Source of the DNA: Limnohabitans sp. JirII-31 | GTDB taxonomy: Bacteria; Pseudomonadota; Gammaproteobacteria; Burkholderiales; Burkholderiaceae_C | DNA: 64,000 nucleotides | Reading direction: 5' to 3' | NCBI RefSeq assembly: GCF_002778315.1 | Contig: NZ_NESA01000005.1 | Location: forward strand, 175,839 to 239,838 | Shown: piece by piece, positions 41,545 through 52,366 of the stretch | Position numbering within the stretch: the stretch's first letter is position 1 | Layout: each line of letters opens with the position of its first letter | The notes under the pieces: model-generated | The model's database searches: none | Told to the model about the DNA's origin: nothing | What the model saw: the letters and a program-made list of their open reading frames with translations, nothing else | Position numbers and translations under genes: made by a program

Positions 41545-43047
41545 TTACCCTAGCTTCTGGTTGAGCATCTCGTTGACTTGCGCCGGGTTGGCCTTGCCCT
41601 TGCTGGCCTTCATGATTTGACCCACCAAGCCATTGAGTGCTTTGGCGTTGCCGGCCTTGAACTCTTGCACGTTCTTGGGATTGGCGGCCAGCACTTCATC
41701 GACGATGGCTTCGAGGGCACTGCTGTCGTTCATCTGTTTGAGGCCGTCATCAACAATTATTTTGTCGACGATGGTGAGGGCGTAGTCAAAGCCACCACGT
41801 TCATTGAAATCATGCACACGTTGGTCTGGATTATTCCAAAGACGATCAAACACCTGACGCGCCGCGCTATTGCTGATGGTGTTGTCAGTGATGCGGCTGA
41901 TCAACGCACCCAGTTGTGCGGCGCTGACGGGCAGGTTGTCAAATGTCACGTCGCCGGTGTTCAGGCGGCGTGACACTTCGCCCATGATCCAGTTGCTAGC
42001 CAACTTCGGTTGGCCGCAGGCTTGCGAGGTGGCTTCAAAGTAGGCAGCGGCGGCTTTGCTTTGTGTGAGCAAGGTGGCGTCGTAGTCGGGCAAGCCGTAC
42101 TGCGTGACAAAGCGCTCGGCCATCACACGGGGCAGTTCGGCCATCTCGGTTTTCACGCGCTCCACCCAGTCGCGACCAATCACCAGAGGGGGCAGGTCGG
42201 GGTCGGGGAAGTAGCGGTAGTCGGCGGCGTCTTCCTTGGTGCGCATGGCGCGAGTTTCGCCCGTGTCGGGGTCGAACAGCACGGTGGCTTGCTCAATCGC
42301 GTGGCCGTCTTCCAGTTGGTCGATTTGCCAGCGCACTTCATAGTCAATGGCTTGTTGCATGAACTTGAAGCTGTTCAAGTTTTTGATCTCGCGGCGTGTG
42401 CCCAACGCAGCGCCAGGCTTGCGCACCGACACGTTGGCGTCGCAGCGGAACGAGCCTTCTTGCATGTTGCCGTCGCAAATGCCAATCCAGGTGACGATCT
42501 TGTGCAACTCTTTGGCGTAGGCCACGGCCTCGTCGCTGCTGCGCATGTCGGGCTCGGTGACGATTTCTAACAGTGGTGTGCCTGCGCGGTTCAAGTCGAT
42601 GCCGCTTTGTCCAATGAAATCTTCGTGCAACGACTTGCCCGCGTCTTCTTCCAGGTGGGCACGCACCAAGCGCACCGTTTTGTGCGCGGTTTCTTTGCCG
42701 ATTTCCAAGAAGAACGACACCTCGCCGCCTTGCACCACCGGGATTTCAAATTGGCTGATTTGGTAGCCCTTGGGCAGGTCGGGGTAGAAATAGTTTTTGC
42801 GCGCAAAGATGCTGCGCTCAGCGACGTGTGCGTTGACGGCCAAGCCAAACTCAATGGCACGCTCCACGGCGCCCACGTTCATCACGGGCAAGGTGCCGGG
42901 CAGCGCCATGTCCACGGCGCAAGCCTGGGTGTTGGGCTCGGCACCAAAGGCGGTGGGGGCGCGACTGAAAATTTTGCTCTGCGTAGAGAGTTGGGCATGG
43001 GTCTCGAAGCCGATCACGACTTCATAGCCTTGGACAAGTTTGCTCAT
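41545..43047 (-). CDS. gatB: Asp-tRNA(Asn)/Glu-tRNA(Gln) amidotransferase subunit B
   Basis: The 500-residue GatB works with GatA and GatC to amidate mischarged Glu-tRNA(Gln) or Asp-tRNA(Asn). It starts with [13 protein letters not shown], has [18 protein letters not shown], a central RCDANVSVR and [13 protein letters not shown], and the C-terminal YqeY-like part. It is transcribed after gatA, 5 bases between. Its stop adjoins a YitT remnant. Confidence 0.97.
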   Translation of the reverse strand: MSKLVQGYEVVIGFETHAQLSTQSKIFSRAPTAFGAEPNTQACAVDMALPGTLPVMNVGAVERAIEFGLAVNAHVAERSIFARKNYFYPDLPKGYQISQFEIPVVQGGEVSFFLEIGKETAHKTVRLVRAHLEEDAGKSLHEDFIGQSGIDLNRAGTPLLEIVTEPDMRSSDEAVAYAKELHKIVTWIGICDGNMQEGSFRCDANVSVRKPGAALGTRREIKNLNSFKFMQQAIDYEVRWQIDQLEDGHAIEQATVLFDPDTGETRAMRTKEDAADYRYFPDPDLPPLVIGRDWVERVKTEMAELPRVMAERFVTQYGLPDYDATLLTQSKAAAAYFEATSQACGQPKLASNWIMGEVSRRLNTGDVTFDNLPVSAAQLGALISRITDNTISNSAARQVFDRLWNNPDQRVHDFNERGGFDYALTIVDKIIVDDGLKQMNDSSALEAIVDEVLAANPKNVQEFKAGNAKALNGLVGQIMKASKGKANPAQVNEMLNQKLG

Positions 43048-43052
43048 AAGTC

Positions 43053-44513
43053 TTAAACCCCCGCTGGATGTTGGAGGTGGAAATCGGTGTTCATCTGGTA
43101 CTGGTGCGCCACGTTGAGCAGCTGGGCTTCTTGCAGATAGTTACCAATCAGTTGCATGCCCACGGGCATATGTCCTGTGCCAAAACCCACCGGCAGGCTC
43201 ATGCCGGGCAAGCCCGCCAGTGACGCGGGTAGGGTGAAGATGTCGGCCAGGTAGTCCGCTAGCGGATCGTTGGCGTTGTTGCCTAGGGTCCAAGCCACGG
43301 TGGGAGCCACAGGCCCGGCGATCACGTCGCACTCGGCAAAGGCGCGTTGAAAGTCGTCGGCAATCATGCGGCGAATTTTTTGGGCTTGCAGGTAGTAGGC
43401 GTCGTAGTAGCCGTGTGAGAGCACGTAGGCGCCGGTCATGATGCGGCGTTTGACCTCTTCGCCAAAGCCCTCGGCGCGGGTTTTTTTGTACATGTCACCG
43501 AGGTCGGTGTAGTCCTGGGTGCGGTGACCAAACTTCACGCCGTCAAAGCGGCTCAGGTTGGAGCTGGCTTCAGCGGGCGCAATGATGTAGTACACCGGAA
43601 TGGACAACTCGGTACGCGGCAAGCTGATGGGCACCAGCTTGGCACCCAGGTCTTGCAATTGGGTGAGCGCCGTGTCGATGGCGCTGCGCACATCGCTGGC
43701 CAGACCGTCTCCGAAAAACTCTTTGGGAATCCCCACACGCACACCGGCCAAACTGTTGTCCAGCTTGGCTGAGAAGTTCTCGGCAGGCACATCAAGTGAG
43801 GTGGAGTCGCGGTCCAGGTCGGGCCCGCACATAGCGCTCAGCAGCAGGGCGCAGTCTTCGGCGCTGCGGGCCATGGGGCCTGCTTGGTCCAGGCTAGACG
43901 CGTAGGCGATCATGCCGTAACGCGAGGCGCGGCCATAGGTGGGCTTGATGCCGGTGATGCCGCAAAACGCAGCGGGTTGGCGGATGGAGCCGCCAGTGTC
44001 GGTGCCGGTGGCGGCGGGGGTCAGGCCTGCGGCCACAGCGGCCGCACTGCCGCCCGATGAGCCGCCGGGTACGCGCGTGGTGTCCCACGGGTTGGTGACT
44101 GCGCCGTAGGCCGAGTTTTCGTTGCTTGACCCCATGGCGAACTCGTCGCAATTGAGTTTGCCCAAGCTCACCATGCCGGCTGAGCGCAAGCGCTGCACCA
44201 CGGTAGCATCGAAGGGTGAGCGGTAGCCGTTCAAAATTTTGGAGCCCGCCGTGGTGGCGAAGTCGCGGGTCACAAACACGTCTTTGTGGGCCACGGGCAC
44301 GCCTTCGAGCGGTCCGGCGGTACCGTCCGCCAGTTTGGCGTCGCTGGCGCGGGCTTGGGCGAGGGTGACTTCGCTGTCGATGTCCAAAAAGGCGTTGTTC
44401 GGATTACCGCCTGTGCGCGCCAAAAAACGGGTCGCTACTTCGACGGCGCTGACTTGTCTGCTGCGCAAACTCTCGGCGAGCGCTTTGACGCTCAGGGTGT
44501 GCAAATCGGTCAT
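43053..44513 (-). CDS. gatA: Asp-tRNA(Asn)/Glu-tRNA(Gln) amidotransferase subunit A
   Basis: The 486-residue amidase subunit releases ammonia from glutamine or asparagine for the GatCAB complex. The Ser-cisSer-Lys triad is visible: Lys in VAHKDVFVT, the cis-Ser in [11 protein letters not shown] and the nucleophile in [37 protein letters not shown] is typical of GatA. It is separated from gatC by 3 bases. It resembles the operon amidase at 10102-11556 only at the family level. Confidence 0.97.
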   Translation of the reverse strand: MTDLHTLSVKALAESLRSRQVSAVEVATRFLARTGGNPNNAFLDIDSEVTLAQARASDAKLADGTAGPLEGVPVAHKDVFVTRDFATTAGSKILNGYRSPFDATVVQRLRSAGMVSLGKLNCDEFAMGSSNENSAYGAVTNPWDTTRVPGGSSGGSAAAVAAGLTPAATGTDTGGSIRQPAAFCGITGIKPTYGRASRYGMIAYASSLDQAGPMARSAEDCALLLSAMCGPDLDRDSTSLDVPAENFSAKLDNSLAGVRVGIPKEFFGDGLASDVRSAIDTALTQLQDLGAKLVPISLPRTELSIPVYYIIAPAEASSNLSRFDGVKFGHRTQDYTDLGDMYKKTRAEGFGEEVKRRIMTGAYVLSHGYYDAYYLQAQKIRRMIADDFQRAFAECDVIAGPVAPTVAWTLGNNANDPLADYLADIFTLPASLAGLPGMSLPVGFGTGHMPVGMQLIGNYLQEAQLLNVAHQYQMNTDFHLQHPAGV

Positions 44514-44516
44514 GGC

Positions 44517-44825
44517 TTACTCAATCACTTTGGGAACCAAAAACAAACCGCGCTCCACGGCGGGGGCACTGCGTTGGTTGGCGTCGCGCTGGTTGGGCTC
44601 GCTCGCCACGTCAGGGCGCAGTCGCAGGTGGATGCCGCCTGTATTGGCCATGGCGTCGACCGGGTGGGCCATGGGCACCACGCCGGTGGTGTCGACGGCG
44701 CTGATTTGCTCGACGATGCTGAAAAAATCGTTGATTTTGCTCAGCATGCGCTGTTGTTCGTCAGGCTGGAGCTCAAGCCGGGCCAAATTGGCAATGCGGC
44801 TGATGTCTTGGTCGGTCAGGGACAT
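44517..44825 (-). CDS. gatC: Asp-tRNA(Asn)/Glu-tRNA(Gln) amidotransferase subunit C
   Basis: The 102-residue protein starts [19 protein letters not shown] and has the helical [15 protein letters not shown] and the [20 protein letters not shown] segment that are typical of GatC, which ties the A and B subunits together. The ATG at 44825 is preferred to an upstream one at 44852 that adds nine residues. It is the first gene of the gatCAB operon, divergent from mreB. Confidence 0.95.
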   Translation of the reverse strand: MSLTDQDISRIANLARLELQPDEQQRMLSKINDFFSIVEQISAVDTTGVVPMAHPVDAMANTGGIHLRLRPDVASEPNQRDANQRSAPAVERGLFLVPKVIE

Positions 44826-44967
44826 ACGTGTGCAGTCAAGGTTTATGGTCAAGGTGGGCGGTCTGTGAAAGGGGCGCGCCAGCCCGAAAAAACCCGTGTT
44901 TTATGGGGGATGCGGTATTATCTCGCCTTTGTGTCCGCGCCCGCGGGCACCACGAACAACGTGGTGA

Positions 44968-46044
<1,077 letters not shown>

Positions 46045-46084
46045 GCTGGCCGATCACCCCACCTACAACTGAACTCGGCACCCC

Positions 46085-47005
46085 ATGCCACTTGGCACGC
46101 TGGACAGATCGCCACCGGCCTTTTTCAAACAAGGCCCATCGGCCATCTCCAAACTGTTGTTCTTCAGCGCCTTGTCGGTGCTGTTGATGGTGGCTGATGT
46201 CCGCTTTGGGGTGACACAGCCGATCCGGGCTGTACTTTCCGTGGCTTTGTACCCGGTGCAGTGGTTGGCTTTGCGCCCCCAGATGATGGCTGAGTACAGC
46301 AGTGACTACATGCAGGCCCGTGATGTGGCACAAGCCGCTGAGCGGCAAGCACGTCAGCAGCTGTTGGTGCAAGCCCAACGATCGGGACAGGTGGAGCAAC
46401 TGGCGCTGGAAAACCGTCAATTGCGCGAGCTACTGGGATTACGCGAGCGTTTGAGCACGACAGGCGTGGCTGCCGAGGTGTTGTATGACGCGGCCGACCC
46501 GTACACCCGCAAACTGATTGTGGACAAAGGCATGACCCACGGTGTCAAGGCTAGCTCACCGGTGATGGATGAGCATGGCATCTTGGGTCAAGTCACGCGT
46601 GTGTTGCCCCTGGTGAGTGAGGTGACGCTGGTCACTGACCGCGAGCATTCGATTCCTGTGCTCAACACCCGCACGGGTGCGCGTGGCGTGGCCTTTGGCG
46701 AGGCCGGTGGCGCGCCCCTGCTAGAGCTGCGTTTTATGGCTACCAATGCGGACATCGAGGTAGGCGACTTGCTCTCTACCAGTGGTGTGGACGGCGTATA
46801 CCCGCCGGGCATTCCAGTAGCCAAGGTGACCAAAGTAGAGCGTCGCGCTGAAACCGCATTTGCCCGCATCTTGTGTGAGCCAGTGGGCCACGTGCAAGGC
46901 GCACGTCACGTGATGGTTCTGGAGCCGCTGACCGACAAATTGCCTGCGCGGCCTCAGATTGACAAGCCGCAGCCCTTGGCCAACCTCAAAGGAGGTCGCC
47001 GATGA
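46085..47005 (+). CDS. mreC: Rod-shape determining protein MreC
   Basis: The 306-residue protein has a short cytoplasmic N-terminus, a membrane helix (about 22-42) and a coiled-coil region (AAERQARQQLLVQAQRSGQV). Then a beta-domain with VLYDAADPYTRKLIVDKG, VMDEHGILGQVTRV and GDLLSTSGVDGVYPPGIPV follows. It is the periplasmic scaffold of the elongasome. The gene follows mreB by 40 bases and overlaps mreD. Confidence 0.95.
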   Translation: MPLGTLDRSPPAFFKQGPSAISKLLFFSALSVLLMVADVRFGVTQPIRAVLSVALYPVQWLALRPQMMAEYSSDYMQARDVAQAAERQARQQLLVQAQRSGQVEQLALENRQLRELLGLRERLSTTGVAAEVLYDAADPYTRKLIVDKGMTHGVKASSPVMDEHGILGQVTRVLPLVSEVTLVTDREHSIPVLNTRTGARGVAFGEAGGAPLLELRFMATNADIEVGDLLSTSGVDGVYPPGIPVAKVTKVERRAETAFARILCEPVGHVQGARHVMVLEPLTDKLPARPQIDKPQPLANLKGGRR

Positions 47006-47532
47006 TCATGCCGCGCGGTCATCAGTTGTTGCTGCCAGCCAGTCCTTGGTTTATTGGCGGCACGTTGCTGGCAGCTTTGTTGGTGAATATGTTGGTCAAC
47101 ATGAGTCTGATCGGTAATGCAGCGTGGATGCCTGACTTTCTGGCGCTGGTGTTGGTGTTTTGGTGTGTCCATCAGCCGCGCATGGTGGGCATCGGCGTCG
47201 CGTTTTTCTTTGGTGTGGTGACCGATGTGCACCAAGCGGCTTTGCTGGGGCAACACGCATTGACTTACACCGCATTGGGCTTTCTGGCGGTGATGGTGCA
47301 TCGGCGCTTGTTGTGGTTCACTGTGCCGTCACAAGCCATGCAAGTGCTGCCTTTGTTTTTGACGGCCCATGCCTTGGAGTTGACCGTGCGCATGATGTCG
47401 GGCTCGGTGTTCCCGGGCTGGTCGATTGTGTTGGCACCGCTGCTCGAAGCCTTGTTGTGGCCAGCGGTCAGCGTGTTGTTGCTGGCGCCTCAAAGACGCG
47501 CGCCTAATCCGGATGTGACAAGGCCCTTATGA
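47002..47532 (+). CDS. mreD: Rod-shape determining protein MreD
   Basis: The 176-residue hydrophobic protein has five to six membrane helices and typical MreD features: PDFLALVLVFWCVHQP, a GIGVAFFFGVVTDVHQAALLGQHAL loop and a C-terminal helix near the end. It starts at 47002 overlapping the mreC stop by 4 bases and its own stop overlaps mrdA, so mreCD-mrdA are coupled in translation. Confidence 0.93.
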   Translation: MIMPRGHQLLLPASPWFIGGTLLAALLVNMLVNMSLIGNAAWMPDFLALVLVFWCVHQPRMVGIGVAFFFGVVTDVHQAALLGQHALTYTALGFLAVMVHRRLLWFTVPSQAMQVLPLFLTAHALELTVRMMSGSVFPGWSIVLAPLLEALLWPAVSVLLLAPQRRAPNPDVTRPL

Positions 47533-49535
47533 GGGTGATTCGCAACATCGAAGGCGACTTGCGCCGTTTCAGGGAGCGCATGGTGGTGGTGACGGCCGCC
47601 ATTTTGGTGGCTTTTCTGGTCTTGGTGCTGCGGCTGTTTTATTTGCAGGTCATCCGCTACGAGGACCTGAACGAACAGGCCGAGAACAACCGCACGGCCA
47701 TCGTGCCAATTGTTCCTAACCGTGGCGTCATCATGGACCGCAACGGCATTGTCTTGGCGACCAATTACTCGGCCTATACCTTGGAGATCACGCCCTCTAA
47801 ATTGGTGGTACCACTCGAAGAGGTGATTGAGCAGTTGGCATCTGTCGTCGATATCCAAAGTCGCGACAAGCGCCGTTTTAAAAAACAAATGGACGAGTCC
47901 AAGAGTTTCGAGTCGGTGCCGATTCGTAACCGCTTGAGTGATGAAGAGGTGGCACGCTTTGCGGCGCAGCGCTACCGATTCCCTGGGGTTGAGATCAAGG
48001 CGCGCTTGTTTCGCAGCTACCCCTACAACGAGTTGGCCAGCCATGTGATTGGTTACATCGGGCGCATCAACCAGGCTGAAAAAGCCAAGATCGAAGAGTC
48101 GGAAGACTCTGGCAACTACCGCGGCACAGATTACATTGGCAAGCTTGGCGTCGAGCAAAGTTACGAAGCGCAATTGCATGGCACGACCGGGGTGCAAGAG
48201 ATGGAGACCTCGGCCGGTGGCCGTGCTGTGCGGCGCCTCAACAGCAGCCAGGCGGTGCCGGGCAACAGTGTGGTGCTGTCGATCGACATCAAGCTGCAAA
48301 AGCTGGTGGAAGACCTCTACGGCAAACGTCGCGGTGCCTTGGTGGCGTTAGACCCGAAGACGGGTGAAGTTTTGGCTTTTGTGAGCAAACCCACCTTCGA
48401 TCCGAACCTGTTTGTCGATGGCATTGACTTTGAAAACTGGCAGGCGCTCAACGAGTCGCCCGACAAGCCCTTGCTCAACCGTGCGTTGCGTGGCACCTAT
48501 CCACCGGGGTCGACCTACAAGCCTTTCATGGCGTTGGCAGCCTTGCAAACGGGCAAGCGCGCTGAGAAAACCTTGATTCCTGACCCGGGTTACTTCATGT
48601 TTGGTAACCACCGTTTCCGTGACGACAAAGAAGGCGGGCACGGCATGGTGGACATGTACAAGTCCATCGTGGAGTCGTGTGACACTTACTACTACACCCT
48701 GGCGCGCGACATGGGCGTGGACCTGATGTACGAGCAAATGAAGCCGCTCGGCTTTGGACAAATCACGGGCATCGACATCTTGGGTGAATCGCGCGGTGTG
48801 TTGCCATCGACCGAATGGAAGCGCACCACCTATAAGAAGCCTGAGCAACAGCGTTGGTACTCGGGTGAAACCATTTCACTGGGGATTGGTCAGGGCTACA
48901 ACAGCTTCACCATGTTGCAAATTGCGCATGCCACGGGCACGGTGGCGAACAATGGCTTGAAGATGAAGCCGCACTTGGTGCGTGAAGTGGTGGATGTCGA
49001 GACCAAGGTGGCCACCTTGGTGGCCAAAGAACCGGTGGGGCAATTGCCGTTGACGCCAGAGAACTTAGAGGTCATCAAGCGTGGCATGGTGGGCGTCAAC
49101 ATTGAAGGCACCTCGGCCAGCAGTTTTATTGGCGCGCAGTATGTGAGCGCCGGTAAGACAGGTACGGCGCAGGTTTACACCGTCAAACAAAACGAAAAAT
49201 ACAACGCCGCCAACATTGACGAGCGCATGCGCGACCATGCCTTGTTCATCGCATTTGCCCCGGCGGATGACCCCAAAGTGGCCTTGGCTATGGTGGTGGA
49301 AAACGCTGGCTTTGGTGCTCAAAATGCGGCACCGATTGCACGTCGTGTGTTTGACTTTGTGATCTTGGGCCAATACCCGGCGCTCGAAGACATTGAGGCC
49401 GTGCAAAAGGGCCAAGCGACGCGCCCAATCGGCAAGCCACGCCCTGTGGCTACGGTGCCTTGGCCACCTAAGTCTTTAGAGGTGGATGAAGCATTGGCCG
49501 ACAAAGCCAGTTTGGATCTCAAAGCCAAGCGTTGA
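47529..49535 (+). CDS. mrdA: Penicillin-binding protein 2 (peptidoglycan D,D-transpeptidase)
   Basis: The 668-residue PBP2 is the transpeptidase of the elongasome. It has an N-terminal membrane helix (about 20-38), the PBP dimer domain (RGVIMDRNGIVLATNY), and the catalytic triads S328-T-Y-K331 in PPGSTYKPF, a later SCD, and KTG in AGKTGTAQV. The ATG overlaps the mreD stop. A rodA gene, which usually follows mrdA in related bacteria, is not next to it; the next gene is on the opposite strand. Confidence 0.97.
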   Translation: MRVIRNIEGDLRRFRERMVVVTAAILVAFLVLVLRLFYLQVIRYEDLNEQAENNRTAIVPIVPNRGVIMDRNGIVLATNYSAYTLEITPSKLVVPLEEVIEQLASVVDIQSRDKRRFKKQMDESKSFESVPIRNRLSDEEVARFAAQRYRFPGVEIKARLFRSYPYNELASHVIGYIGRINQAEKAKIEESEDSGNYRGTDYIGKLGVEQSYEAQLHGTTGVQEMETSAGGRAVRRLNSSQAVPGNSVVLSIDIKLQKLVEDLYGKRRGALVALDPKTGEVLAFVSKPTFDPNLFVDGIDFENWQALNESPDKPLLNRALRGTYPPGSTYKPFMALAALQTGKRAEKTLIPDPGYFMFGNHRFRDDKEGGHGMVDMYKSIVESCDTYYYTLARDMGVDLMYEQMKPLGFGQITGIDILGESRGVLPSTEWKRTTYKKPEQQRWYSGETISLGIGQGYNSFTMLQIAHATGTVANNGLKMKPHLVREVVDVETKVATLVAKEPVGQLPLTPENLEVIKRGMVGVNIEGTSASSFIGAQYVSAGKTGTAQVYTVKQNEKYNAANIDERMRDHALFIAFAPADDPKVALAMVVENAGFGAQNAAPIARRVFDFVILGQYPALEDIEAVQKGQATRPIGKPRPVATVPWPPKSLEVDEALADKASLDLKAKR

Positions 49536-49544
49536 GTTGAGTGG

Positions 49545-50303
49545 TTAACGCAAAAAAGCGTCGTAGCTTGTTTTGCAAATCAAGGCACTCACCACCACCA
49601 AGAACATGCCGCGCACAAAGCCTACACCGTGCTGCAAGGCCATGCGTGTGCCCAACAAGCTGCCTGCCACATTGGCCATGGCCAGTGGCAACGCCAGGTG
49701 CCACCAGACGTGGCCTTTCCAGGTGAAGAGCACCAACGCAGCGGCGTTGCTCGACAAATTGAGCAGCTTGGCCGCGACCGACGCATTCAAAAAGTCGTAC
49801 CCCAACCAACGCACCAGCAAAAAGACGAAAAAACTGCCTGTGCCGGGGCCAAAGAACCCGTCGTAAAACCCAATCGACAGGCCCACGGCGCAAGTGGCCC
49901 ACAGCTCGGCGCGACCTTCAAAGCGTGGCCGGTGGTGACGGCCCATGTCTTTGCGCGCCAGTGTGTACAGCAGCACGGCAAACAGCACCAAGGGCAACAG
50001 GCGGCGTAAAAAGTCGGGTGAGATGAGGGTGACCCACCACGCGCCTGCAAACGACCCGGCCATGGCCAAACCTGCGGCTGGCAGCAGTGCACGCCAGCGC
50101 ATGGACACGCGTTGGCTGTATTGCCAGGCAGCAAAGCTGGTGCCCCAGACGGAGGCGCTTTTGTTGGTGCCTAGCAGGGTGGCGGGCGTGGCAGCGGGAT
50201 AAACGGCAAATAGGGCGGGCAGCAAAATCAAGCCGCCGCCACCGACGATCGAATCCACAAAACCAGCCAGCGCCGAGGCGAAGGTGGCGATCAAAAGTTC
50301 CAT
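49545..50303 (-). CDS. TauE/SafE-family membrane permease
   Basis: The 252-residue protein has about eight membrane helices and the family repeats FVDSIVGGGGLILLPAL near the N-terminus and FYDGFFGPGTGSFFVFLLV in the middle. It is a putative anion exporter (sulfite, sulfoacetate or related). The ATG at 50303 starts MELLIATFASALAGF; the frame upstream is not family-like. It is convergent with mrdA and transcribed toward it; a strong hairpin lies on the other side of its start. Confidence 0.9.
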   Translation of the reverse strand: MELLIATFASALAGFVDSIVGGGGLILLPALFAVYPAATPATLLGTNKSASVWGTSFAAWQYSQRVSMRWRALLPAAGLAMAGSFAGAWWVTLISPDFLRRLLPLVLFAVLLYTLARKDMGRHHRPRFEGRAELWATCAVGLSIGFYDGFFGPGTGSFFVFLLVRWLGYDFLNASVAAKLLNLSSNAAALVLFTWKGHVWWHLALPLAMANVAGSLLGTRMALQHGVGFVRGMFLVVVSALICKTSYDAFLR

Positions 50304-50337
50304 GCGGGGATTGTGGTCTGAAATGAAGAGGGCAAAA

Positions 50338-50371
50338 GCAAAAGGCACCGGGATCAACCGGTGCCTTTTCC
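50338..50371 (+). terminator. Strong inverted repeat (bidirectional terminator candidate)
   Basis: AAAAGGCACCGG and CCGGTGCCTTTT form a perfect 12-bp stem with a short GATCAA loop. The TTTTCC tail on the plus strand and the matching A/T run on the minus strand fit a bidirectional terminator. It lies between the TauE and GMC genes, both on the minus strand, so it would end GMC transcription before TauE; it sits about 145 bases past the GMC stop. Confidence 0.75.
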
Positions 50372-50516
50372 TATCAACGCTCTGTGAGCAGAGCTGTTTG
50401 TATGTCTCCTCGGACCCTCTTTCAACAGCGCGTTGGCTGTTGTGAGTGCTGAGAATGTACGTTTTCTTGTGTGCGGTAGTCCTCAGGACTTTCCCTTGCG
50501 GGCTTACCCGGGCGCG

Positions 50517-52238
50517 TCAATTCTTGAGTGCCTCGTGGGCCAGCCATTGGGCGGCTTTTTCAGCCAGCATCAAGGTGGGGCTGTTGGTGTTGCCGCTGGT
50601 GATGGTGGGCATCACGCTGGCATCCACCACGCGCAGGCCGCGCACCACGCCGCCGCGTCCATCGCGCACGCGCAGTTCGGTGTCGACCACGGCGAGTGGG
50701 TCATCTAAGCGCCCCATGCGTGCAGTGCCCACAGGGTGAAAGATGGTGGTGGCAATGTCGCCCGCCAAGCGTGCCAGCTCGGCGTCGGTTTGGTATTGCA
50801 CGCCCGGTTTCCACTCAACGGGCTGGTATTTGGCAAGTGCGGGTTGAGCCGCGATGCGCCGCGTCACACGCAATGAATCGGCGGCCACTTGGCGGTCTTC
50901 GGGGGTGCTGAGGTAGTTGGGCGCGATGTGGGGCGAGTCAGCAAAGTGCGGGCTGCGGATATGCACCGTGCCACGGCTGGTGGGGTTGAGGTTGCACACG
51001 CTGGCCGTGAAGGCAGGGAAGTTGTGCAAGGGTTCGCCAAACGCATCCAGGCTGAGGGGTTGCACGTGGTATTCGATGTTGGGGTAAGGCTGGGTGGGGC
51101 TGCTGCGCGTGAAGGCGCCCAGTTGCGATGGCGCCATGCTCATGGGGCCACTTTGCTTGAACAGGTATTCCAAGCCAATCTTGGCCTTGCCCCACCAACT
51201 GTTGGCCAGCGTGTTGAGCGTCGCGACGCCTTGCACCTTGAAGACCGAGCGAATTTGCAAATGGTCTTGCAGGTTGGCGCCCACGCCGGGTAAGTCGATG
51301 ACGGGTTCAATGCCGTGCTGTTGGAGCAACGCTGCGGGGCCTAGGCCCGAGAGTTGCAAGATCTGTGGTGTGCCAATGCTGCCCGCGCTCAGCACCACGG
51401 CTTGCTTGGCTGTGACGGTGACATGACCGTGGCCTGTCCACACCTGCGCGCCTGTGCAGTGGGCTTGGCCGTCGGCGTCGGTGGTCATCAGCAGTTTGAC
51501 GACCTGGGCCGAGGTCCAGAGTTCAAAGTTGGGTCGCGCGTAACAGGTGGGGCGCACAAAGGCTTTGGGTGTATTCCAGCGCCAGCCATTTTTTTGATTG
51601 ACTTCGAAATAGCCCACGCCTTCGTTGTCGCCTCGGTTGAAGTCGTCGGTGACGGGAATGCCTGCTTGCACGGCAGCTTGGGCGAAGGCGTCGAGCACGT
51701 CCCAGCGCAAGCGTTGGCGTTCTACCCGCCACTCGCCACCTGCGATGTGGTGGCGCAGGGTTTCGCCATACACCGTGCGGTCATTGAGCAGCACCTCGCT
51801 GCGTGTGCCTTTGGCACCGTGCAGGGCATCGGCCCCGCCGTGGTGGTCTTCGTGCAGCTTGAAGTACGGCACGCAGTTGTCCCAGCGCCAGCGTGCGTCG
51901 CCCGTGAGTTCAGCCCAGTGGTTGTAGTCACGGGCTTGGCCGCGCATATAAATCATGCCGTTGATGCTGGAGCACCCACCCAGCACCTTGCCACGTGGGT
52001 AGCGCAAGCTGCGGCCATTCAGACCTGCCTCAGCAGCGGTGTTGTAGAGCCAGTCGGTGCGTGGGTTGCCAATGCAGTAGAGGTAACCCACGGGAATATG
52101 CACCCAGTGGTAATCGTCACGGCGACCCGCTTCGATCAACAACACCCGTTTGCTGGCGTCGGCGCTCAGGCGGTTGGCCAACAGGCAGCCGGCAGTGCCT
52201 GCGCCGACGATGATGTAGTCAAACTGGGTGTCGCTCAT
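50517..52238 (-). CDS. GMC-family FAD oxidoreductase (choline dehydrogenase-like)
   Basis: The 573-residue protein has the FAD-binding motif YIIVGAGTAGCLLANRLS, GKVLGGCSSINGMIYMRG, the second signature VVLSAGSIGTPQILQLSGLG, and the catalytic FHPVGTARMG and late NTNSPTLMLAEKAAQW. Such enzymes oxidise alcohols to aldehydes with a flavin. It is similar in general to BetA but need not use choline. It is the last gene of a minus-strand group with mmsA and an SDR, consistent with oxidation of an alcohol to an aldehyde that mmsA then uses. Confidence 0.93.
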   Translation of the reverse strand: MSDTQFDYIIVGAGTAGCLLANRLSADASKRVLLIEAGRRDDYHWVHIPVGYLYCIGNPRTDWLYNTAAEAGLNGRSLRYPRGKVLGGCSSINGMIYMRGQARDYNHWAELTGDARWRWDNCVPYFKLHEDHHGGADALHGAKGTRSEVLLNDRTVYGETLRHHIAGGEWRVERQRLRWDVLDAFAQAAVQAGIPVTDDFNRGDNEGVGYFEVNQKNGWRWNTPKAFVRPTCYARPNFELWTSAQVVKLLMTTDADGQAHCTGAQVWTGHGHVTVTAKQAVVLSAGSIGTPQILQLSGLGPAALLQQHGIEPVIDLPGVGANLQDHLQIRSVFKVQGVATLNTLANSWWGKAKIGLEYLFKQSGPMSMAPSQLGAFTRSSPTQPYPNIEYHVQPLSLDAFGEPLHNFPAFTASVCNLNPTSRGTVHIRSPHFADSPHIAPNYLSTPEDRQVAADSLRVTRRIAAQPALAKYQPVEWKPGVQYQTDAELARLAGDIATTIFHPVGTARMGRLDDPLAVVDTELRVRDGRGGVVRGLRVVDASVMPTITSGNTNSPTLMLAEKAAQWLAHEALKN

Positions 52239-52366
52239 GGAGGGTCAAGCCTTGGCTAAAGCGTTGCGATGGTGTGGCGTGGGTGGCCAGACATGGCAAC
52301 TTTCTGGCGCGAAGCGACTGAGGCGCCATGGCTGGCTGCCCACGTCGCACCAGCGCAATGCGAGCA

